The notes beneath the pieces are model-generated. The model had not been told where the DNA came from, did no database searches, and saw only the letters and a list, made by a program, of their open reading frames with translations. Positions 12,946 to 18,572 of a stretch of 18,572 nt of DNA are shown here, piece by piece. A program made the position numbers and the translations under genes. The DNA lies in assembly GCA_030587505.1 (NCBI GenBank), contig JAUQYY010000034.1:1-18572 (forward strand), in the 5' to 3' direction. Origin of the DNA: Candidatus Sigynarchaeota archaeon (GTDB lineage: Archaea > Asgardarchaeota > Jordarchaeia > Jordarchaeales > Jordarchaeaceae). Position 1 is the stretch's first letter, and every line of letters starts with the position of its first letter.

Positions 12946-13082
12946 GGAGTGGTAGCCGAGCCAGGTAAGGCGACAGACTCGAATCAAAACGATTCGAAGT
13001 GAATCGAAGCTGGAATGCTGAAGCTCAGTGGAAATCTGTTCTCCGTTGTGTGGAGGCGGCGGTTCGAATCCGCCCCACTCCG
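12946..13082 (+). tRNA. tRNA-Ser(CGA) with intron
   Basis: Acceptor GGAGTGG/CCACTCC, G73, CCA encoded, long variable arm with stem CTCC/GGAG, anticodon stem ACAGA/TCTGT, anticodon CGA at 12980-12982. The 50-nt insert (12984-13033) sits at 37/38, but the simple 4-bp central helix is not found. Two competing hairpins (TCGAATC/GATTCGA and CGATTC/GAATCG) suggest alternative folding. The spliced length is 87 nt. Last gene of the array. Confidence 0.85.
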
Positions 13083-13216
13083 CCATCACCAGTTCGAGAA
13101 GAAAACAGGGATGAGCATGCAAAAAGAACCACCCACATCCTTTCCAGAGATTAAACCCCAAAAAGGAACGCAACAGATTTCTATACTCGGGGTGGAGATA
13201 GGAAGGAAAGATTTCC

Positions 13217-13258
13217 GTTCCGAAGCGGAACCCACCTTTAGAGACATATTTTTTATAA
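13217..13258 (+). promoter_or_regulatory. Inverted repeat and TATA box before the nucleotidyltransferase gene
   Basis: GTTCCG-AAG-CGGAAC (13217-13231) is followed 19 nt later by a TATA box TTTTATAA (13251-13258). The nearest start codon, GTG 13282, is 24-31 nt downstream, which fits leaderless or near-leaderless transcription. The repeat may be an operator. Confidence 0.5.
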
Positions 13259-13281
13259 GTGAGGGTACTACGATTAAGGGG

Positions 13282-13809
13282 GTGAATAGGGTGTTTATAT
13301 TGAGGGTTGGGGTTGAGGCTATTCCTCAGGAGGAGTATCGTGGTCTGGTTAGTTTACTTTTGGAGTTGCTGAAGGCGAGGTTTGGGGAGAGGCTCGTTTC
13401 CGTGGTGGTGTTCGGCTCGGTGGGTCGAGGAGCGGCTAAACCAGAGAGCGATGTGAATGTGCTTGTGGTGTGCGAAGACTTCGACAAGTCTTTGCACCGC
13501 AGGACGGATGAGCTGGTTGACATCATACTCCAACTAAGGGAGAGGGAGGGTAAACCACCGGAGAAGCAGGTCTGGATTCAGTTTCACCCTCTCCGCCCCG
13601 AAGAGGCTCTAATAAATCGCCCGATTTACCTGGACATGATAGAGGACGGAGTCATAATACATGACAGAAAACACTTCATGGAGAACGTGCTAAGAAGGCT
13701 GAGCGAACGGCTCAAAGAGCTCGGCTCCCGAAGAGTTTACCTCCCAGACGGATCATGGTACTGGATCCTCAAACCCACCATCAAAAGAGGGGAGATCCTG
13801 GAAATATGA
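13282..13809 (+). CDS. MNT-type nucleotidyltransferase (HEPN/MNT pair member)
   Basis: 175 residues from GTG 13282, chosen because a TATA box lies just upstream; GTG 13291 is an alternative. An open frame extends back to an ATG at 13111, but that extension looks non-conserved and contains the promoter. The nucleotidyltransferase core is VVVFGSVGRGAAKPESDVNV. G45-S46 and D57 are present, but the second metal-binding aspartate of the SDxD motif is N59, so catalysis may be impaired. In this family the MNT protein neutralises a partner HEPN RNase by modifying it. The next frame, overlapping the stop by ATGA, is a HEPN start that ends after 19 codons. Confidence 0.8.
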   Translation: MNRVFILRVGVEAIPQEEYRGLVSLLLELLKARFGERLVSVVVFGSVGRGAAKPESDVNVLVVCEDFDKSLHRRTDELVDIILQLREREGKPPEKQVWIQFHPLRPEEALINRPIYLDMIEDGVIIHDRKHFMENVLRRLSERLKELGSRRVYLPDGSWYWILKPTIKRGEILEI

Positions 13810-13865
13810 ACACCGAAACAATGGCTAAAGCCTATCTCAGGGATGTCCACATCAACAACCCTTAA
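13806..13865 (+). pseudogene. HEPN-domain gene remnant
   Basis: ATG 13806 overlaps the TGA of the nucleotidyltransferase (ATGA), the usual coupling in MNT/HEPN pairs. The 19 codons read MNTETMAKAYLRDV and a few more residues, like HEPN N-termini, and then meet TAA at 13863. No HEPN continuation or catalytic RxxxxH is seen downstream, so the toxin gene is truncated. Recognition rests on a short stretch. Confidence 0.5.
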
Positions 13866-14333
13866 GTCATTCTTTCCGTATAGCAACGCGGGCTTCAAAA
13901 AATATACCTCCTATCAAACCGGCTTATAACAGAGTTAAGTATGGTTCTCAAATATTCTCTGAATTTATTTAAATTATTCGATAAAAAATTAGAAATAAGA
14001 TTGAGATGCTTAATCACGCAGCCCCGATAAGCTTCCAGCTTTTTCAACGGATACATCACCCAATAATCACCTATTCACAAGCACAATTCTCTCCATGAAA
14101 TATTCCCATCGCGACATGAAAAACACGCCTACAGGAAAGTGTCAACTTATACCACTTTTGTAACTTCTTAGCTAACCACCAGATAGGACAGAGCGGAGAA
14201 ACAAATAATCCCTTTCGTCCAATAATTCCACGAACCCCTTTCTCCTGGTGCACCGGCCCATCTGAGAGACGATTCGAGAAATAGGGCCTCGTTTAAAAGT
14301 GTCCAGGAAGAAAATTTTAAGAAATCAAACCCA
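13866..14333. other. Non-coding AT-rich region
   Basis: About 470 bases after the HEPN remnant with only short, unconvincing frames on both strands. No RNA gene, repeat or mobile-element end recognised. It may be decayed sequence. Confidence 0.4.
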
Positions 14334-14343
14334 CCTATAAAGA
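14334..14343 (+). promoter_or_regulatory. TATA box for the broken membrane-protein gene
   Basis: CCTATAAAGA about 60 nt before ATG 14403, with GAGAGTGG close to the start codon as a weak ribosome-binding site. Confidence 0.5.
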
Positions 14344-14402
14344 TAACCAATCGCCCACCTATCCGAAAAAGTAGGGAGGGCTACCCCCCAGAGAGTGGTT
14401 AA

Positions 14403-14999
14403 ATGAAGTACCGCATGTTTCTAAGAACCGTTTCAACACTCTTTTTTCATCTTGGCGGTTTTCCCAATTCTACTCTGGGTCTTCCTGCACGCAAACGCGT
14501 TCATACCAATCATCATCTACTTCCAGCTAATAGTAATCTGGGCCCAGGCGGAGATATCACTACGGCAGAGCGACCTCATCACCGGACAGTACGAATCCAC
14601 CTTCGAAGCCAAACTCAACGACTCCTACAACCAAGACCCCGACGAACACGTTATAATATTACACAATAGAAGCGACAACCCCGCATACGATTATGCCTAG
14701 AAAAAATAATAGACGAAACCGGAAAAACCATACCCCGGGAAAAATGGCCAAAAGACGTAAGAACAATCCCCATACAAGGCATCGGACCAAAACAGGAAGC
14801 CCCAATCATCTTCTTCAAAAATATGAACTTCATGAAAAACAAAACCTTCGAAGTCGTATACCACAACCGATTCGTAAAACAAAGAGGAGTATCCATCTAC
14901 TTCCTCGAAGGAGGAAACATCTTCCTCCTCCCAGAAAAAATCCCACCATCAAGCTTCCTCCTCCGACTATTCGAAGACTTCATAGAATCCCTAAGATAA
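14403..14999 (+). pseudogene. Membrane protein gene with two frameshifts
   Basis: Three frames join into one ~199-residue protein. ATG 14403 reads MKYRMFLRTVSTLFF and breaks at a run of six T. Removing one T continues as ILAVFPILLWVFLHANAFIP (two helices in all, about residues 10-55) and a soluble part to a TAG at 14698. Adding one base there continues as LEKIIDETGK through FLEGGNIFLLPEKIP to TAA 14997-14999. All parts share the same C/A-ending codon preference, which non-coding frames would not. Function unknown. Sequencing or assembly errors at the homopolymer are an alternative to true decay. Confidence 0.6.
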
Positions 15000-15537
15000 A
15001 CAACAAACCCCCGCACCAAGAAAAAAATTAAACACCCATCACCTCAAAACCAAGCTTTACAAAAATCCTCCAACGGAAACTCTCTCAAAAACAGTAGAAC
15101 ACACCCAACACTCTTCCCATGTAACAGGTTTCTTGAAACCACAGTTACCAGGATATCCAAATAAGAGAAACGATGAAAAGGCGAGACTAACTGGAGCCAC
15201 AATCTTCCCAAGTACGCATAAAAACTCTTCACACAGAAGAATTAAGGCGTTCCACTTCAAAAGAGACCGGTAGTCTCTAAGAAATCCAACGGAGGACAGG
15301 CTCTCTAACAAGTGAAATCTCCCACAAACTTTCCATCCATTACGAACATTTAAGGGCGTATTTCCACGCTAACCCTTCAAGAACGTATTCACCCTCATTA
15401 ATTCTAGACACCCATCAATTTTTCCTCGAGATACTCTTAAAATTCCTCATAGGAGTTATTATAAAAAATTAAACCTTTTAACAGCTTGAAATAACTCGAA
15501 TACACCAGCATGAGCGCTATTCTTTTATCTGCTGAGG
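15000..15537. other. Non-coding AT-rich region
   Basis: About 540 bases without a supported gene. An 84-codon leftward frame (15057-15311) has no start signals and no recognisable domain. Confidence 0.4.
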
Positions 15538-15547
15538 TATTTATACT
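15538..15547 (+). promoter_or_regulatory. TATA box for the DUF433 gene
   Basis: TATTTATACT about 65 nt before ATG 15607. Confidence 0.5.
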
Positions 15548-15606
15548 AATGAGAAAGTTCAAGAGGACAGTTACTGGAATAAAATACACCGTTTGAGGCG
15601 ACACTA

Positions 15607-15813
15607 ATGTCCAAAGACGAAAGCATGGAATTCGACAGGATTACAATTGACCCTAACGTAATGGGCGGCCAGCCTTGCATCAGGGGGCTAAGGATACCAG
15701 TAGCTCTCATCGTCCGCCTGGTTGCCATCGGAAAATCCTTTAAAGAAATAATCGAAAACTATCCGCAACTTGAAGAAGACGACATAAAACAGGCCCTAGA
15801 ATTCGCGGCCTGA
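15607..15813 (+). CDS. DUF433 antitoxin-like protein
   Basis: A 68-residue protein with the complete DUF433 signature: FDRITIDPNVMGGQPCIRGL, then RIPVALIVRLVAIGKSFKEI and a C-terminal helix with YPQLEEDDIKQAL. DUF433 is a winged-helix DNA-binding domain of VapB45-like antitoxins that normally precedes a DUF5615/PIN-like toxin gene. ATG 15607 is used; ATG 15625 (MEF) is an alternative. The following 160 nt encode no toxin, so it is an orphan antitoxin or a free regulator. Confidence 0.85.
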   Translation: MSKDESMEFDRITIDPNVMGGQPCIRGLRIPVALIVRLVAIGKSFKEIIENYPQLEEDDIKQALEFAA

Positions 15814-15973
15814 GTAACCAGCAAAAAAGCCACCCCGATCGAAAATAAAGCTCCCGAAAATGTCTTCCCCCAAAAACAGCCTAATCCTCAAAGAAAAAAT
15901 TGTTACCAAGCATGGTACGCTCTCTTTTCGAATATACCTTCTAAAGAGGAACCCACAGAATAGAGGTCTGATC

Positions 15974-16254
15974 CTAAACCCGTCTATTCAGTGCCCAAAG
16001 AATAGAAGGATGATTCTTTAATTCTTCATGAAATATCCCTTCTTCATCAATTAGATCTGGTTCAAATGTTTTGAGTTCAAAAAATCGGTCAATCGCTTTA
16101 ATCTCATTTTTCGTAAGGCTTTTTATAACCGACCGGCTGAAATCGGCAACCCGTTCCGCCAATTGTTTAAAGTCGAACTCTAAAAATTTCTCTGTTTGTA
16201 GAAGATTTTTTAAACTGGAGTTTATGGCTATCTTTTTGATAGCTTCATCTATGT
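15974..16254 (-). pseudogene. Out-of-frame C-terminus of AbiEii
   Basis: Immediately after the AbiEii stop (TAA at 16255-16257) a second frame, one base off, runs on without stops for about 92 residues to TAG 15974-15976. It includes INIDEAIKKIAINSSLKNLL, EKFLEFDFKQLAERV and a C-terminal helix. It has the character of an AbiEii tail and brings the protein to about 313 residues, near the family's usual size. It has no start codon or ribosome-binding site of its own at the junction. One missing A in TATAAATAAAC (16253-16263) explains the break. Confidence 0.6.
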
Positions 16255-16917
16255 TTATTTATAGAGTTTTGGTTTCCCACGCATTAAACTGTCAACTACA
16301 GCGCATTTTCGAAAAACCGTAATATCCATATCCATATCCATAATTTGATAAACATCAAAAAGATCTCTTGATGTTCTCCGATAGAGGAGAGCACACCACT
16401 TGTTTGCAAAGAGTTCCTCCCTCCTAGGCGTCTTTATCGGAAACCTTTCCTGCGTACCTATGTGTTTAAAGGCTGCCAGCACATCCTCCTTAAGAATCGG
16501 ATACCTTCGTATATATCCAATCTCAACTTTGAAATTATCCCTTAACCCTTGGCTGCTAGAATATCGAACGGTAATTCTAACCAGCGGATAAGTCGGGCTT
16601 ATAGCCAAGTCGGATTCTCGGTATCCTTGCCTGTAAAGGACGTCCTTTATTTTCCTGTCAATATCCTTTCTTACTTCTCCCCAGTCCTTCGTGTCCACGT
16701 GCCGATAGTTGAAGTCGAGGTCTATAGAAAGGCGTAAAAGTTCTTCGAAGTGAATAAAGGATAAGGCGGTTCCACCGTAAAGGGATAAACGGTCCCTAAG
16801 AAATCTTACATAAGATATATCCTCCACCAAATCCGATATCCTACAAACCTTCTCCATCACACGCACATTAAAGCCATAATTCCTCGCCAGCTCATCAAGA
16901 TCATATTCCCTCTTCAA
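16255..16917 (-). CDS. abiEii: AbiEii toxin nucleotidyltransferase, frameshifted near C-terminus
   Basis: 220 residues with the DUF1814/AbiEii nucleotidyltransferase core: LSLYGGTALSFIHFEELLRL with SIDLDFNYR (S-x-D-L-D metal motif), then RYPILKEDVLAAFKHI and a KTPRREELFANKWCALLYR stretch common in the family. AbiEii toxins are GTP-binding nucleotidyltransferases of type IV toxin-antitoxin and phage-abortive systems; related toxins modify tRNA 3' ends. It starts at TTG 16917 directly after the AbiEi stop, so translation is coupled. The frame ends early and its tail lies in the next frame, so toxin activity is probably reduced or lost. Confidence 0.85.
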   Translation of the reverse strand: MKREYDLDELARNYGFNVRVMEKVCRISDLVEDISYVRFLRDRLSLYGGTALSFIHFEELLRLSIDLDFNYRHVDTKDWGEVRKDIDRKIKDVLYRQGYRESDLAISPTYPLVRITVRYSSSQGLRDNFKVEIGYIRRYPILKEDVLAAFKHIGTQERFPIKTPRREELFANKWCALLYRRTSRDLFDVYQIMDMDMDITVFRKCAVVDSLMRGKPKLYK

Positions 16918-17733
16918 TTAGATACCTCTCAATTTTTCTTCGAACCCCTCGGGAACGTACAGGTTCCACCTTCTGTTCAGAGAACCCTTCTCTCCACTCA
17001 CAAGATAACGCGGCGGGCCACTCGCCTGTCTCTCAATATCCCTTAAAAGCTCCTCAGTTACGTGTTCATAGAACGGCGAATACTCCCTAAGAAGCTCAAG
17101 AATGTAACCAACCTTCTTAGCGAGAGTAACGTTCCCATAAGTGGAGAGCAGATACGGAAGCTTATCCACATCCAGACCCCCCAAACCTTCCAGACTCTTA
17201 AGACACTCCTCCCAACCACCCGCATACCGAACCCTATCCACACACTCAACAAACGTCCTCTCCCTACTACTAACCCTAACCAAGCTTCCACGATAACTCT
17301 TCTCCTCAACCTCAAAAGCGGTATCCCCAACGAAAACCGGCCTAAAACTGAAACGCCCATACCGAAAAGAATCAAACCTATCCCTCGCTTTAACGCAGAC
17401 ATAGGCCTCATTAAACAGCGAATTAGCACAACCATAATACTCCAGAGCGGTGTGAAACCCCAAGTAGTAATCATCCCGAATCTTAGAGGCAATCAAAAGC
17501 TTGTCCACCGCGTGCCCACCCGACTCCTCAGCGGGAGAAAGAACCACATACAACCCCTTCCGAATCCTCCGAAGCCTTCCACTCCTAACCAACCTATCCA
17601 CATACTTACGATAGACATACCCCCGACTCGGAGCCACCCCAAGAACAAGCGAAGCCTTCTCCACGATATCGTCAAAACTAACCACCGAAAGCGGCAGAAG
17701 AGCCCTGTAAAGCGCCTCAGTCTTCGTAACCAT
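16918..17733 (-). CDS. abiEi: AbiEi antitoxin / autoregulator
   Basis: 271 residues. The N-terminal ~60 residues are a winged helix (YRKYVDRLVRSGRLRRIRKG followed by LYVVLSP), as in AbiEi transcriptional repressors. The C-terminal antitoxin domain contains DYYLGFHTALEYYG, a stretch with YVCVKARDRF, SSRERTFVECVDRVRYAGG and LPYLLSTYGNVTLAKKVGYI, typical of COG5340/AbiEi. It should repress the abiE promoter and counter AbiEii. It is the first gene of the operon; the toxin starts at the next base after its stop. ATG 17733 is used. Confidence 0.9.
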   Translation of the reverse strand: MVTKTEALYRALLPLSVVSFDDIVEKASLVLGVAPSRGYVYRKYVDRLVRSGRLRRIRKGLYVVLSPAEESGGHAVDKLLIASKIRDDYYLGFHTALEYYGCANSLFNEAYVCVKARDRFDSFRYGRFSFRPVFVGDTAFEVEEKSYRGSLVRVSSRERTFVECVDRVRYAGGWEECLKSLEGLGGLDVDKLPYLLSTYGNVTLAKKVGYILELLREYSPFYEHVTEELLRDIERQASGPPRYLVSGEKGSLNRRWNLYVPEGFEEKLRGI

Positions 17734-17787
17734 CCCTATTCACATTTTTTAAAACAGTTACCCCTTTTATGGCATATAACCTTAAAA

Positions 17788-17795
17788 TATTTAAA
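17788..17795 (-). promoter_or_regulatory. TATA box of the abiE operon
   Basis: TTTAAATA on the minus strand within an imperfect palindrome of A/T (about 17781-17796), about 55 nt before ATG 17733. GGTTAT is repeated on either side of it and could be the AbiEi operator. Confidence 0.45.
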
Positions 17796-17872
17796 AATAA
17801 CCCAAGCAACCTCAAAAATCACAAAAAAGCAGAAACAGAATCGGAAGAACGGAACGAAAAACCATAATACAA

Positions 17873-18208
17873 CTAGATGAGTCCCTTCTCCTTCATCTCC
17901 TCAACCTGCTTAAGCTTGGCAGGCAGATACTCGTCCACCACGTAGGTCAAACCGTAACGGCTGAAAGCCTGCTGCTCCGCCTTCTTTCTAATCCTCAGAA
18001 AAGTCTTAAGCTCCTCCTGCCAGAACTTAGACTGGTACCGAGGATCCCTAAGAAGATCTTTGCACCTCTTAATATCAATCTCGCTCAGCTTATCACTGGG
18101 AAGGTTATACCTCTCAATGTCACTAGCCCAAACACCCATCCAAACGGCATCCGGCGTAGCCAAACCCAACAGGTGGGCAGAACTCGCACTCCCGCTTATG
18201 ATGACCAT
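17873..18208 (-). pseudogene. top6A: DNA topoisomerase VI subunit A, C-terminal fragment
   Basis: 111 residues matching the end of archaeal Top6A/Spo11: SGSASSAHLLGLATPDAVWM, GVWASDIERYNLPSDKL, LLRDPRYQSKFWQEEL, KKAEQQAFSRYGLTYV and YLPAKL. A full subunit is about 370 residues. The winged-helix catalytic-tyrosine domain and the Toprim acidic residues are absent. Homology begins at IAMVIISG; the codons before it (SGVFT) do not give the expected DxDxWG-type motif. The piece cannot cleave DNA. It begins at ATG 18208, an internal methionine of the parent protein. It probably arose by recombination next to the abiE genes. Confidence 0.75.
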
Positions 18209-18572
18209 CGCTATTGTGAAAACCCCCGATTTACACTAAACATCTTTGTTGTAAGAAGGCCATCAAATGGTTCGAAAACATTTTCCAAACATTTTTCAAG
18301 AAAAACAAAACTAGAAAAATTCAAAGCAGCTTACAACAGATATTCATAAAATTCTAGGCACGATGTATTTGGTATGTGTTTTGCTTGTGTTTGGGTTTGC
18401 TGGCGTTTTGTCTGGTTCCCTTCTTAAGCCTCTATTCGCGGAAAGAAGCCCCCATATAAGTTTCCCCTTCACGCCGCTAAAACACATATCCCAGCCAAAA
18501 ACATACTTACCAAACATCCCAAACATGAAAAGAAGTACAATGTAACTCCCTTACTTTCAGAATATAAAGTGT
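18209..18572. other. Non-coding end region upstream of the topoisomerase fragment
   Basis: No supported gene in this 364-nt stretch. A 60-codon rightward frame from 18363 has a hydrophobic start, but there is no ribosome-binding site and the rest is low-complexity. The inverted repeat at 18245/18340 lies here. Confidence 0.4.
18245..18340. repeat. Imperfect inverted repeat, 11 nt arms
   Basis: TTTGTTGTAAG (18245-18255) and CTTACAACAGA (18330-18340) are inverted copies with one mismatch around 74 nt of AT-rich DNA. It could be a miniature element or a hairpin. It lies close to the truncation point of the topoisomerase fragment. Confidence 0.4.

Noticed and set aside
12601..13173. 190-codon leftward frame over the Arg and Ser tRNAs
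   Set aside because: Antisense to three tRNA genes, no ribosome-binding site, no domain.
13015..13281. Upstream extension of the nucleotidyltransferase frame
   Set aside because: It begins inside the tRNA-Ser gene and contains the TATA box and inverted repeat; the conserved domain starts after 13282.
15057..15311. 84-codon leftward frame
   Set aside because: No start signals, no recognisable domain, and codon use unlike neighbours.
18363..18545. 60-codon rightward frame with hydrophobic start
   Set aside because: No ribosome-binding site or promoter, and the low-complexity tail is unlike a real protein.
1..18572. CRISPR array, transposase or integrase
   Set aside because: No regularly spaced repeats and no recombinase or transposase motifs in any frame read.

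Overview
The window is archaeal DNA. TATA-type promoters precede many genes, and several families are archaeal or archaeal-typical: a UPF0282 metallo-beta-lactamase-fold protein, a UPF0280 protein, a DNA topoisomerase VI subunit A remnant, a HEPN/MNT pair and AbiE. The tRNA genes carry bulge-helix-bulge (BHB) introns. The mix is compatible with a Thermoproteota/TACK-type lineage such as Bathyarchaeia, but that placement is inference.

Left arm (1-9800) is mostly ordinary chromosome. Leftward: a partial NUDIX hydrolase, a DUF2085 membrane protein and a 67-aa two-helix membrane protein. Rightward: UPF0282. Leftward: endonuclease V and a membrane-anchored subtilisin-like protease. Rightward: UPF0280 followed by an aspartokinase-like protein. 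Leftward: a small-GTPase-like gene with degenerate nucleotide-binding motifs, split by an in-frame TGA, behind a long non-coding leader. Rightward: an unlisted 51-aa membrane protein with a hairpin leader and terminator, then a cysteine-rich multi-zinc-ribbon protein.

Centre (about 9975-13085) is the striking part. A palindrome plus TATA box and a ~380-nt non-coding leader precede a one-strand array of 17 recognisable tRNA genes for 15 amino acids in under 2.7 kb. In order they are Tyr, Asp, Trp, Phe, Gly, Asn, Lys, Leu, Thr, His, Gln, Glu(CTC), Glu(TTC), Pro, Arg(TCT), a probable Arg(GCG), and Ser. Nine of them carry ten introns. Most introns sit at 37/38, but Asp and Gln have BHB introns inside the T loop (59/60), and Gln has two introns. 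Four intronless tRNAs (Phe, Thr, His, Glu-CTC) encode C33 where U33 is nearly universal. Two further tRNA-like 3' portions (near 11262-11299 and 12174-12264) have no convincing 5' half next to them and could be split-tRNA halves or decayed genes.

Right arm (13200-18572) is an accessory, decaying zone. It holds an MNT-type nucleotidyltransferase fused by a 4-nt overlap to a 19-codon HEPN stub, a membrane-protein gene broken by two single-base shifts, and a DUF433 antitoxin without a visible toxin. An AbiEi/AbiEii pair follows whose toxin is frameshifted, and then a topoisomerase VI-A C-terminal fragment beside a short inverted repeat. Long stretches between them are AT-rich and show no coding signal.
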